NCBI GenBank assembly: GCA_025934635.1
Contig: JAICWX010000249.1
Coordinates: 1-12,902 of the forward strand
Reading direction: 5' to 3'
Length of the DNA stretch: 12,902 nucleotides
DNA from: Streptosporangiaceae bacterium
Lineage (GTDB): Bacteria > Actinomycetota > Actinomycetes > Streptosporangiales > Streptosporangiaceae
Part shown: piece by piece, positions 6,532 through 12,902 of the stretch
Numbering within the stretch: the stretch's first letter is position 1
How the letters are laid out: each line of letters opens with the position of its first letter
Made by a program: the position numbers and the translations under genes
The notes under the pieces: model-generated
Database searches by the model: none
What the model was told of the DNA's origin: nothing
The model's input: only the letters and a program-made list of their open reading frames with translations

Positions 6532-9500
6532 ATGAGCGGCGGGATCGTCAGCCCGGTCTTCGTAGGCCGGGACCAGGAGCTTGCCGCGCTCGATGCCGCG
6601 ATGGCGGTGGCGAGCGGTGGCGACCCGGTGTTCGCGCTCATCGGCGGTGAGGCGGGCATCGGCAAGACGAGGCTGGCCGAGGAGTTCGCTACGCGGGCAA
6701 CGACCGCCGGGTTCGCGGTGCTCACCGGCAACTGCGTCGAGCTCGGCGCGGAAGGGCTGCCGCTCGCGCCGGTCATCAGCGCGCTGCGGGCGCTGTCCCG
6801 CATGCTGCCGCCTGCCGAGCTGGCCGACGTGGCCGGCCCGGCGGCCGGCGGCCTGTCCCGGCTGCTGCCCGAACTCGCCCCGCCTGGTGGCCCGGCAGCG
6901 GTCACCGCCGATGCCGACAGCGCCGTCAGCCTCCCGGAACTGGTTGCCGGGCTGCTCGGCCGGCTCTGCTCGCTCCGCCCGGTGCTGCTGGTCATCGAGG
7001 ACCTGCACTGGGCGGACCAGTCGACGCTCGAGCTGATCGCCTACCTGATCCGCACGCTGCGCGAGGTGCCGCTGCTCGCGGTGGTCACCTACCGGTCTGA
7101 CGAACTGCGCCGACGGCACCCGCTGCGCGTCCTGCTGACCGGCTGGGAGCGGGTCCGGTCTACCCGCCGCATCGAGCTGGGCAGCCTGGACCGGGACGAG
7201 GTGGCCGACCAGCTCACCGGGATATTCGGTGCGTCGCCCGAGCCGGGCCTGGCGGACCTGATCTTCGACCGGTCCGGCGGCAACGCCTACCTCGTGGAGG
7301 AGCTCGCCGGCGTGGCCAGCGACCCCGGCCGCCCTGGCCGCGACGCCGGCCTGCCGCCGTCGCTGCGGGACGTGCTGTTGCACCGCGCCGACTCGCTCAG
7401 CCCGGCGGCGCAGCACCTGCTGCGCGCCGCCTCGGCGGGCGGCCGCCGGGTCGCCGAAGGACTGCTCGCCGCGGTGGCGGGAACCGCGGAGGCTGACCTG
7501 TACCCGGCGCTGCGCGAGGCAGTAGACGGCCATGTCCTCGTGGTGGACGCCGCCGGGACGGGATATGAGTTCCGGCACGCCCTCACCAGGGACGCGGTGT
7601 ACGAGGACATGCTGCCCGGCGAACGTGCCCGGCTACACGCCGCGTACGCGGCGGCCCTCGCCGCCGACCCCGGGCTGGCCGACGACGCCGCGATGCCCGC
7701 GGCACTGGCGCATCACTGGTACAGCGCCCACGACCTGCCCCGCGCGCTGCCCGCCCTGCTGATCGCGGCCAGCCACGCGCTGGGCAGCTACGCCCCGGCC
7801 GAGTCACTTCACCACCTGGAACGGGCGCTGGAGATCTGGCCGCGGATCCCGGACGCCGCCCAGCGCGCCGGGGCTGGCCTGGCCGAGGTATACCTCAGGG
7901 CGGTCGATGCCGCCTACTACGCGGGCGTCCTTGACCAGGCGCTTGACCTCTCCGAACAGGGCATGGCGGCGCTCCCCGCTGAGCCCGGTGACGGCACCGG
8001 CGCCCTGCGCGCTCAGCTGCTCGACCGCCGTGCGATAGCGCTGCGCGACATCGGCCGCGAAGACGAAGCGATCACCGCGCTGCGCCAGGCGCTGACGCAG
8101 CTGCCGGAGGAAAAGCCCAGCCAGCTCCGCGCGATGCTGCTCAGCTCCCTGGCCAGCACGCTGATGCGGGTCGATGACATAGCCGAGGCAGCTGAGGTGG
8201 CCCGCCGTGCGGTGGCCGCCGCCCAGGCGGTCGGCGCGCCGCGGGAGGAGGCGGACGCGCTGATCACCGCGGGCGGTGCGAGCCTGTACCTGGGCCCGGA
8301 CAACGCCGGCCTGAGCGACCTGCGGGCCGGCCTCGACCTCGCGCTCCGCGGGAATTTCCCGGCCACGGCGCTGCGCGGCTACATCAACCTGAGCGACGTG
8401 CTCCAGCTGCTCGGCCGGCACGAGGAAGCCATGGAGGTCGCCGCGCAGGGCCGCGTGCTCGCCGCCCGGGTGGGCCGGGCACGCACACTCGGCTGCTTCC
8501 TGGCCGGCAACATGGCCATCTCCGCGCTCCAGCAGGGCCGCTGGCCGGAGGCCGAGCGGCTCACCGCCGAGAGCCTGCGCACCGCTCGCGAAGGCATCTA
8601 CCGGGTCATCCTCGCGCAGCCGGCGGTCAGCCTGGCCGCGCGGCGAGGCGACTACCCGGCCGCCGCTGAACTGCTCCGCCAGGCCCGCAAGGAGACCGGC
8701 GCGTCTGTCAACGCGCAGGTCCTGCTGCCGATAGCCTTCGACGAGGCGCTCGTCCGGCACGGCCAGGGCGACCTCGCCGGCGCGCGTGAGCTGCTCGTCG
8801 CCGCGCTGGCCGGGAGCACCGGGCCGATGAGCGTCCGGCACGCGTGGCCGCTGCTGTGGCTGGGCATGCGGGCGGCGGCGGACGAAGCGATCCGTGCCCG
8901 CGACCGCCGCGTGCCTCCCCTGGCGGAGTCGGTGGCTGCCGTAGCCGAACTGACGAGCATCGCCGGGCAGCTGCCGGCTCGCTTTCCCGAAGCCCGCGGG
9001 TACCGCTGCTTGTTCGATGCCGAACGGGATCGTGGCGACGCTTCAGACGTCCCGCCGTCCTGGGCCGCGGCGCTGGCCATCTGGCGGGACCTGCGCGCCC
9101 CCTACCTGATCGGTTACTGCCTGCTTCGGTACGCCGAGGCGCTGCTCGCCGCCGGGGACCGCACCGCCGCCGGGCACGCCGTCAGGGAGGCGCACGCGAC
9201 CGCCGCGGGGCTGGGTGCCGCCCCGATCGCCGAGCAGGCCGCAGCCCTGGCCCGCCGCGCCCGGGTGCCGCTCGACGACGGCGCGCCGCAAGGCCCGGCC
9301 GGGGATAAGGCGGCGCGGCAAGAGGCGGCGGGCCCGGCGGGCGATCTGGCCCGCCTCGGCCTCACCGATCGCGAGCGCGAGGTCCTGTTCCAGGTCGCGG
9401 CCGGCCGCTCCAACGCCCAGATCGCCGGGGTCCTGTTCATCAGCCCCAAGACCGCCGGGGTGCACGTGTCCAACATTCTCGCCAAGCTCGGCGTCGCCAG

Positions 9501-9561
9501 CCGGGTGGAGGCCGCCGCCGTGGCCCACCGCCTCGGCATTACCGGCACACCGGATCGCTGA
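6532..9561 (+). CDS. LuxR-family regulator with AAA ATPase domain (LAL type)
   Basis: This is a large ATP-binding LuxR regulator of about 1009 residues, a normal length for the LAL/MalT-like group. These act as signal-responsive activators, often inside secondary-metabolite or sugar-use clusters. Domains in order, from the ATG at 6532: an opening FVGRDQEL (about 10-17); Walker A GGEAGIGKT (38-46); Walker B VLLVIEDLHWAD (about 151-162); a sensor-like TYRSDELRRRHPLR; a helical TPR-like middle (about 400-900); and a C-terminal LuxR helix-turn-helix in the last 66 residues (LTDREREVLFQVAAGRSNAQIA...SPKTAGVHVSNILAKLG). The ATG is preferred over the GTG at 6523 because a GAGAG lies 10 nt before it. 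The gene stands alone, ending 18 bp before a strong hairpin. Candidate targets are the peptide gene and exporter immediately downstream, but this is positional inference only. Confidence 0.93.
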   Translation: MSGGIVSPVFVGRDQELAALDAAMAVASGGDPVFALIGGEAGIGKTRLAEEFATRATTAGFAVLTGNCVELGAEGLPLAPVISALRALSRMLPPAELADVAGPAAGGLSRLLPELAPPGGPAAVTADADSAVSLPELVAGLLGRLCSLRPVLLVIEDLHWADQSTLELIAYLIRTLREVPLLAVVTYRSDELRRRHPLRVLLTGWERVRSTRRIELGSLDRDEVADQLTGIFGASPEPGLADLIFDRSGGNAYLVEELAGVASDPGRPGRDAGLPPSLRDVLLHRADSLSPAAQHLLRAASAGGRRVAEGLLAAVAGTAEADLYPALREAVDGHVLVVDAAGTGYEFRHALTRDAVYEDMLPGERARLHAAYAAALAADPGLADDAAMPAALAHHWYSAHDLPRALPALLIAASHALGSYAPAESLHHLERALEIWPRIPDAAQRAGAGLAEVYLRAVDAAYYAGVLDQALDLSEQGMAALPAEPGDGTGALRAQLLDRRAIALRDIGREDEAITALRQALTQLPEEKPSQLRAMLLSSLASTLMRVDDIAEAAEVARRAVAAAQAVGAPREEADALITAGGASLYLGPDNAGLSDLRAGLDLALRGNFPATALRGYINLSDVLQLLGRHEEAMEVAAQGRVLAARVGRARTLGCFLAGNMAISALQQGRWPEAERLTAESLRTAREGIYRVILAQPAVSLAARRGDYPAAAELLRQARKETGASVNAQVLLPIAFDEALVRHGQGDLAGARELLVAALAGSTGPMSVRHAWPLLWLGMRAAADEAIRARDRRVPPLAESVAAVAELTSIAGQLPARFPEARGYRCLFDAERDRGDASDVPPSWAAALAIWRDLRAPYLIGYCLLRYAEALLAAGDRTAAGHAVREAHATAAGLGAAPIAEQAAALARRARVPLDDGAPQGPAGDKAARQEAAGPAGDLARLGLTDREREVLFQVAAGRSNAQIAGVLFISPKTAGVHVSNILAKLGVASRVEAAAVAHRLGITGTPDR

Positions 9562-9579
9562 CCGCAGCCGGTCCAGACG

Positions 9580-9617
9580 GTGTTAAGCCGAATGCCCGAG
9601 GGCATCCGGCTTAGCAC
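9580..9617. terminator. Long bidirectional hairpin between the LAL and peptide genes
   Basis: The left arm, GTGTTAAGCCG then a mismatched A and ATGCCC (9580-9597), pairs with GGGCAT, C, CGGCTTAGCAC (9600-9617). This makes about 17 bp with one A-C mismatch and one G-T pair; the tip opens to a small CGAG loop. It lies 18 bp after the LAL stop on the plus strand and 12 bp after the peptide stop on the minus strand, so it can end both transcripts. There is no T-tract on either side. Confidence 0.75.
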
Positions 9618-9629
9618 TGTGCGGCAGTG

Positions 9630-9698
9630 TTACCACCAGGCCCGCTGGTTCGGGTTCTGCGTGTCGGTCACGGGCTGGCCAGTCTTGATAGATTCCAT
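9630..9698 (-). CDS. 22-residue peptide ending in Trp-Trp
   Basis: This tiny gene is inside an otherwise gene-free gap. The ATG is at 9698 and the TAA at 9632-9630. The product begins MESIKTGQPVTDT and ends NPNQRAWW, with 22 residues in all. It is hydrophilic, with no cysteine, no signal peptide and two C-terminal tryptophans. Support for a real gene: a purine-rich ribosome binding site (GGAAGGAAAG) at ideal spacing, G or C at about 18 of 21 sense third positions, A/T-richer codons only right after the start (GAA TCT), and a strong hairpin 12 bp after the stop. No modification enzyme lies next to it, and I do not recognise the peptide. It could be a signalling peptide, the precursor of a modified peptide, or a regulatory leader (the tandem Trp codons next to the stop recall trp leaders). 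On its own strand, though, nothing follows it but the antisense of the LAL gene. Confidence 0.6.
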   Translation of the reverse strand: MESIKTGQPVTDTQNPNQRAWW

Positions 9699-9712
9699 GT
9701 TCTTTCCTTCCG
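9699..9712 (-). promoter_or_regulatory. Strong ribosome binding site of the Trp-Trp peptide
   Basis: On the minus strand this reads CGGAAGGAAAGAAC directly before the ATG at 9698. The GGAAGG core lies about 7 nt upstream of the start. It is among the best Shine-Dalgarno matches in the window and decides in favour of this very short gene. Confidence 0.65.
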
Positions 9713-9754
9713 CAGGATTCCCGCCTCGTCTTCGGCGGATAACTCCACTGTCGC

Positions 9755-9950
9755 GCTAAGCACCAGGCCACCGCATCGGGTGATCGCCGTAAACCCATGT
9801 GGTCGCCTGCTTTAGACGGAGCCTGCCGGGTCTTTAGCACGCCGCGGCTAGGTATTTAGCAGGCGCACCCTAAAGAGGCCGGCCGGAAATCTGAATATCC
9901 CCGCCGGGTCGGCTAAGGCGACCGCCCGATGCGCCGGCCTGTTCTTTAGC
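9755..9950. promoter_or_regulatory. Cluster of TTTAGC-like motifs, three spaced 22 bp apart
   Basis: TTTAG cores start at 9811, 9833 and 9855, exactly 22 bp apart (about two helical turns), with a common extension TTTAGcA(C/G)G. A fourth, CTTTAGCC, is at 9944-9950. An inverted copy, CTAAAG, is at 9870-9875, and relaxed inverted copies (GCTAAG, GGCTAAGG) are at 9755-9760 and 9911-9918. The phased spacing suggests a DNA-binding protein's operator array between the divergent peptide gene and MFS exporter. The cognate regulator is unknown. The rest of this 445-bp gap holds the hairpin, the peptide gene and the dyad at 9885-9900. Confidence 0.5.
9885..9900. promoter_or_regulatory. Imperfect dyad in A/T-rich patch upstream of the exporter
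   Basis: GGAAATctgaATATCC shows 5 of 6 paired outer positions around a 4-nt centre. It is one of the few A/T-rich patches here and lies about 107 bp before the exporter start, so it may be an operator. Confidence 0.25.
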
Positions 9951-10006
9951 CAGATCGTGAAGGTAGTTAAACACGCTGCCGGAAACCTGGCGAAAGAAGG
10001 CCGACG

Positions 10007-11353
10007 ATGAATTCCACGAACCCTCCAGCGGGCACGATCCGGGCGGCGCTGCGGCACCGGGACTTCCGGGCGCTGCTCGCCGGGCAGGCGGTGTCGCAGT
10101 TCGGCGACTTCCTCTACAACGTCGCGCTGATCACGCTGGTGTACCAGCGCACCGGGTCGGCGATCTGGGCCGGCGTCACCTCCGCTGCCCGGGTCGTGCC
10201 GATGCTCATCGCCGGACCGTTCGGCGGCATCGTCGCTGACCGGTTCGACCGGCGCCGCGTCCTGGTCACCTGCGACCTGACTCGGCTTGTCCTTATGCTG
10301 GCGCTGGCGCTGGTCGCGGCGTGGCGCCTGCCGGTCGTCCTGGCCCCGGTGCTGGCCGCGCTCGCGACGACCGCGGCCGCGCCGTCCATACCGTCCGTGG
10401 CCGGAGTCACACCGCGGCTGGTCCCCGACGCGGACCTGCCTGGCGCGAACGCGGCCCGCTCCGTGTTCACCGCCGCCGCGGTCATCCTCGGACCGGGACT
10501 CGGCGGCGTGCTGCTGTTCGTGTCGCCGGCGCTGGCTTTCGTGATCAACGCGGCGACGTTCGCCGTCTCGGCAGCCTGCGTGCTGGCCATCCGGGCCCGC
10601 GACGCGTTCACTGTGACCCGGTCCGCCAAGGGGGCCGCCCGCCGCGGTTTGCCGAGACTAGGGCTGCTACGCGACCTCGCGGACGGTGCCGTGGCGTTGC
10701 GCAGGCACCCGGCGGCGGTGCGGCTGCTCGGCGCGGACATGGCATGCAGCTTCGTGCTCGGCATGGAGTCCGTGCTGTTCGTCCTCGTGGCGCGGTCGGC
10801 CGGGCTCGGCCTGAACGGCTACGCCTTCATGTTCGCCGCGCTCGGCGCCGGCGGCATGGCCGGAACCACGCTGGCGGGCCGGGCCGCCCGGCTGCCCGGC
10901 CGCCGGGTCCTGATAGCGGCGCTGAGCGCGGTCGGGCTCTCGGTCGCCGGGGTGGCGGTCCTGCACTGGGCCGCCGCGATCCTGGTCGTGGTCGCCGTCG
11001 GCGGGGCCGCCTCGCTCCTGGTCGAGATCACGATGAACACCGGCCTGCAGCGGATGCTGCCGCGGGACGTGTTCGGGCGGGCGTACGGCCTGGCAGTCCC
11101 CGTCTCGATCGGCGTCATCGGCGTCGGCTCGCTGCTGGCCCCGGTACTGGATAGCACCCTCGGCCAGACCGGTGCCCTGCTCGCCTGCGCCGCCGCAGTC
11201 CTCGCCTACACCGCCTTCCTGGCCCTCCCCACCCGCCATCCCGCCCCCGCCGTCCAGCTCCGGTCCCCGGCCGGCGATCACGGCCCAGTAAGCGCCACGG
11301 CCGCCATACCGGTCAGCCGTCCGGCAGACTCCACGTCGGGGCGGTCGACGTGA
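10007..11353 (+). CDS. MFS transporter, EntS/MFS_3-like exporter
   Basis: This 448-residue inner-membrane protein most resembles drug or siderophore exporters of the MFS_3 (EntS-like) group. The N-terminus has RHRDFRALLAGQAVSQFGDFLYNVAL, typical of that group. The MFS signature GGIVADRFDRRRVL follows in the cytoplasmic loop after the second helix (about 73-86). Hydrophobic segments run at regular intervals to about residue 410, consistent with 12 helices. A charged central loop (about 196-225, with TRSAKGAARRGLPRL) separates the halves. The C-terminus from about 411 is hydrophilic and Pro/Ser-rich. The start is supported by GAAGG at 9996-10000, 6 nt before the ATG. The promoter region is motif-rich and shared with the divergent Trp-Trp peptide. 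A TTTAGC/TTAAAC pair with 16-bp spacing (9945-9972) is a weak promoter candidate. The substrate is unknown. Confidence 0.88.
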   Translation: MNSTNPPAGTIRAALRHRDFRALLAGQAVSQFGDFLYNVALITLVYQRTGSAIWAGVTSAARVVPMLIAGPFGGIVADRFDRRRVLVTCDLTRLVLMLALALVAAWRLPVVLAPVLAALATTAAAPSIPSVAGVTPRLVPDADLPGANAARSVFTAAAVILGPGLGGVLLFVSPALAFVINAATFAVSAACVLAIRARDAFTVTRSAKGAARRGLPRLGLLRDLADGAVALRRHPAAVRLLGADMACSFVLGMESVLFVLVARSAGLGLNGYAFMFAALGAGGMAGTTLAGRAARLPGRRVLIAALSAVGLSVAGVAVLHWAAAILVVVAVGGAASLLVEITMNTGLQRMLPRDVFGRAYGLAVPVSIGVIGVGSLLAPVLDSTLGQTGALLACAAAVLAYTAFLALPTRHPAPAVQLRSPAGDHGPVSATAAIPVSRPADSTSGRST

Positions 11354-11382
11354 CCAATCACCTTGGCCCGGCCGTCCAGAGG

Positions 11383-12591
11383 TCAGCCGGCGGCCTCGCC
11401 GGCGCTGGCCGGCCCTTGGCGCGTCTCGCGGGCGAAGCGGCCGGCCTGCCGCATGGCGGAAGCCGCTTCGGGCAGGAAACTCCAGAAGATGTGGAAATCA
11501 TGGGTGTCCACTGCGAACAGCTCGAACCGGGTATCCACACCGTGCTCCACGGCGCGATCGACCAGCGTGGTGACGTCATTCAGGACAGGGTCCCCGGTGG
11601 CGGCCTGGACCAGCATCGGCGGCAATCCGGTGAGGTCGGCGTTCAGCGGGCAGATCACCGGGTCGTCCGCCGGATGCCCGGCGAGGTAGTGCTGGGAGGA
11701 CAGGCGCCGGATCCGGTCCAGTTCGGCTGGCAGGCTGTCACGGTCGGCCGTACTGATGTCAATCCACGGACAGAGGAGCACGGCGGCCCCGGGCATCGGC
11801 AGACCCTGATGCCTGAGGGTGAGCAGCAGCGACAGGACCAGTCCGGCCCCGCCTGAGTCGCCCGCCACGGTTACCCGCGCCGCGTCGGCGCCCTGGTCGA
11901 GCATCCACAGGTAGGCCTGCACCGCGTCCTCGACCGCGGCCGGAAACGGGTGTTCGGGGGCCAGACGGTAGTCAGGGACCAGGACGCCGGCCTTGGCGGC
12001 GTCGGCCAGGCAGCCGGTCAATGGCCGGTACCCGAAGGCCGACCCGGTCACGTACCCGCCGCCGTGCAGGTACAAGATGGTGGCGGACTCCTCAGGCGCC
12101 GGGCTGTTCAGCAGGGCGGCTACTCCTGCGGCGTTCACCGGCCGCACGCTGATGCCGGGCGGCGGTTCGAACTGCGCGTGCAGTGCCTCGAAGGCATCGC
12201 GCAGCTCTTGCAGCTCCTGGCCCGGATCGGGTACCTCGCTGCCGAGCCCGGCGAGCTCCCAGTGCCGGTTGACGCGGGCCAGGAGCTCACCGCCCAGCGA
12301 GCGGGTCACGTTCACCGCCTCATCCAGGCTCTGGAGCAGCTCCCGAACCCGGCCCAGCAGTGCCTCGCCGGCCAGCGTCAGCTCCACCCGGTGGGTGGAG
12401 CGCCGCAGCAGCTCGCAGCCGACCAGCCGTTCCAGGCTGCTGATCTGCCGGCTCAGCGCGGGCTGGGACAGGTAGAGCCGGGCTGCGGCGCGGCCGAAGT
12501 TGAGCTCGTCGGCCACGGCGACGAACGAGCGCAGGTGCCGCAGCTCTATCGCGTCCGGCGCCTGCGGCAGCGAGATGACCTCCGCGTCCAT
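11383..12591 (-). CDS. LysR-type DNA-binding domain fused to HSL-family alpha/beta hydrolase
   Basis: This 402-residue fusion begins with a LysR winged helix-turn-helix (about 16-75: IELRHLRSFVAVADELNFGRAAARLYLSQPALSRQISSLERLVG...LTLAG) and its linker helix (about 76-108). Where LysR proteins have a substrate-binding domain, this one has an Abhydrolase_3 / hormone-sensitive-lipase domain (about 135-390). All catalytic features are present: oxyanion-hole HGGGYVTGS (176-184), PDYRLAPEHPFP (206-217), nucleophile Ser246 in GDSGGAG, Asp334 in GDPVLND and His364 in THDFHIF. It should bind DNA and also hydrolyse, or at least bind, a small ester or amide. The start at 12591 is chosen because LysR homology begins soon after and CATAAT lies 7 nt upstream (leaderless). 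An in-frame start at 12717 would add 42 Arg/Gly-rich residues without homology. The frame is continuous across the junction. It faces another hydrolase-like gene. Confidence 0.88.
   Translation of the reverse strand: MDAEVISLPQAPDAIELRHLRSFVAVADELNFGRAAARLYLSQPALSRQISSLERLVGCELLRRSTHRVELTLAGEALLGRVRELLQSLDEAVNVTRSLGGELLARVNRHWELAGLGSEVPDPGQELQELRDAFEALHAQFEPPPGISVRPVNAAGVAALLNSPAPEESATILYLHGGGYVTGSAFGYRPLTGCLADAAKAGVLVPDYRLAPEHPFPAAVEDAVQAYLWMLDQGADAARVTVAGDSGGAGLVLSLLLTLRHQGLPMPGAAVLLCPWIDISTADRDSLPAELDRIRRLSSQHYLAGHPADDPVICPLNADLTGLPPMLVQAATGDPVLNDVTTLVDRAVEHGVDTRFELFAVDTHDFHIFWSFLPEAASAMRQAGRFARETRQGPASAGEAAG
11386..11403. terminator. Hairpin at the convergent exporter / fusion gene junction
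   Basis: GCCGGCG (11386-11392) pairs with CGCCGGC (11397-11403) around a GCCT loop, 33 bp after the exporter stop. It lies inside the last codons of the convergent LysR-hydrolase gene. It may help terminate the exporter transcript. Confidence 0.35.
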
Positions 12592-12625
12592 GCCTTCGAT
12601 TATGACCCGCCGGCATGGCCGGCGG
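12592..12625 (-). promoter_or_regulatory. Leaderless promoter and palindromic operator of the LysR-hydrolase gene
   Basis: On the minus strand a CATAAT -10 (12604-12599) lies 7 nt before the ATG at 12591, placing the transcription start at the start codon. Immediately upstream, covering the -35 side, is a perfect inverted repeat: CCGCCGGC-atg-GCCGGCGG on the plus strand (12607-12625), with 8-bp arms and a 3-bp spacer. LysR regulators commonly act on such sites next to their own gene. No convincing -35 hexamer is seen. Confidence 0.5.
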
Positions 12626-12700
12626 TGATGCGGCTCGCGCACGACCGCCATGCGTGAACGGCCTTTCCCTCCGCCCCCGCGACCGTGCGAGCGTGGCGGC

Positions 12701-12902
12701 ATGCCGACGAACCGCACAGCCGGACTGCAGCTCCGGGGCCGGGCCGGGACGCTACAGGGGCGCGTCTACTGGCCCGGCCCGTCGCTGGGACGGCCAGCCC
12801 GGCTGCTGGTGTTCTGGACCGTGACTGGCGACGGCACCTGGTGTCAGGAGCTGAGCGCGAGCGCGGGCCTGGTGGTGCTGGCGGTGACCTGCGGGCGGCC
12901 CT
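12701..12902 (+). CDS. Alpha/beta-hydrolase-like protein, N-terminal fragment (runs off the window)
   Basis: An open frame of 67 codons from the ATG at 12701 is uninterrupted to the window edge. The translation, opening MPTNRTAGLQLRGRAGTLQG and continuing RVYWPGPSLGRPARLLVFWTVTGDGTW then CQELSASAGLVVLAVTCGRP, follows the beta-strand layout of alpha/beta hydrolases (…LLVFFHGGGW…CRELAAxAGVVVxSV…). The HGGG oxyanion motif is replaced by TVTGDG, so it may be a non-canonical or inactive member. It diverges from the LysR-hydrolase fusion, with 109 bp between starts, and is a likely target of that protein. No ribosome binding site is evident, so the exact start is uncertain. The catalytic residues would lie beyond the edge. 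Confidence 0.6.
   Translation, partial: MPTNRTAGLQLRGRAGTLQGRVYWPGPSLGRPARLLVFWTVTGDGTWCQELSASAGLVVLAVTCGRP

Noticed and set aside
5689..7578. 629-codon minus-strand open frame
   Set aside because: It runs antisense across the divergent promoter, the DUF1990 gene and the LAL gene. Its Arg/Gln/Pro-rich composition is typical of the shadow of high-GC coding DNA, and it has no domain signature.
9630..9698. Lasso, PEARL or P450-crosslinked peptide precursor
   Set aside because: The aromatic C-terminus invites this, but no cyclase, LanB-like ligase, radical SAM or P450 gene is in the window. A class assignment is not supported.
9627..9815. 62-codon plus-strand open frame
   Set aside because: It starts at a GTG without a ribosome binding site and is antisense to the peptide gene. 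It has shadow-like composition.
9583..9840. 85-codon minus-strand open frame over the peptide gene
   Set aside because: It has no ribosome binding site, reads through the hairpin and has no recognisable motif. The 22-residue frame in the same DNA has far better start and stop signals.
9755..9950. CRISPR array or plasmid-type iterons
   Set aside because: The repeated cores are only 6-9 bp and occur in both orientations. They lack the long identical repeats and uniform spacers of CRISPR, and no replication initiator gene is nearby.
11383..12717. Longer start for the LysR-hydrolase at 12717
   Set aside because: The extra 42 residues are Arg/Gly/His-rich without homology. They would overlap the divergent gene and the palindrome and -10 box in front of 12591.

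Overview
The window is very GC-rich, with strong G/C bias at third codon positions. It carries actinobacterial gene families: a TipA-type MerR regulator, a large LuxR-family ATPase regulator (LAL type), DUF1990 proteins and a geranylgeranyl-reductase-like flavoprotein. Several genes look leaderless. It is most likely a chromosomal segment of an Actinomycetota member of the Streptomyces/Streptosporangiales kind; the genus cannot be told from the sequence.

Layout. Positions 1-839 (minus) hold the N-terminal two thirds of a citrate synthase. Behind it, a MerR-family regulator (942-1607, minus) has a textbook MerR promoter with a 19-bp spacer and a centred dyad, so it probably controls itself. 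A secreted lipoprotein (1861-2565, plus) ends in a strong hairpin. Next comes a decayed NADPH:quinone oxidoreductase (2625-3396, plus), which carries an N-terminal truncation, an internal deletion, a nonsense codon and a slippage frameshift in an 8-bp triplet repeat. A minus-strand cluster follows: an FAD-dependent geranylgeranyl-reductase-like oxidoreductase (3323-4627), a DUF1990 protein (4727-5461) and a small membrane protein (5462-5677). A second, divergent DUF1990 paralogue (5740-6435, plus) faces them.

A LAL-type LuxR regulator of about 1009 residues occupies 6532-9561. The 445-bp gap after it is not empty. It contains a long bidirectional hairpin, a minus-strand gene for a 22-residue peptide ending in Trp-Trp behind a strong ribosome binding site, and a cluster of TTTAGC-like motifs, three of them exactly 22 bp apart. 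An MFS exporter (10007-11353, plus) lies beyond. Facing it is an unusual fusion, a LysR-type DNA-binding domain joined to a hormone-sensitive-lipase-type alpha/beta hydrolase (11383-12591, minus). The window ends in the start of a divergent protein that resembles an alpha/beta hydrolase N-terminus (12701 onward, plus).

The most noteworthy items are the LysR-hydrolase fusion, the Trp-Trp peptide gene with its motif-rich flank between a LAL regulator and an exporter, and the four tandem 19-residue repeats ending the MerR regulator. The functional links proposed between neighbours are inferences from position only.
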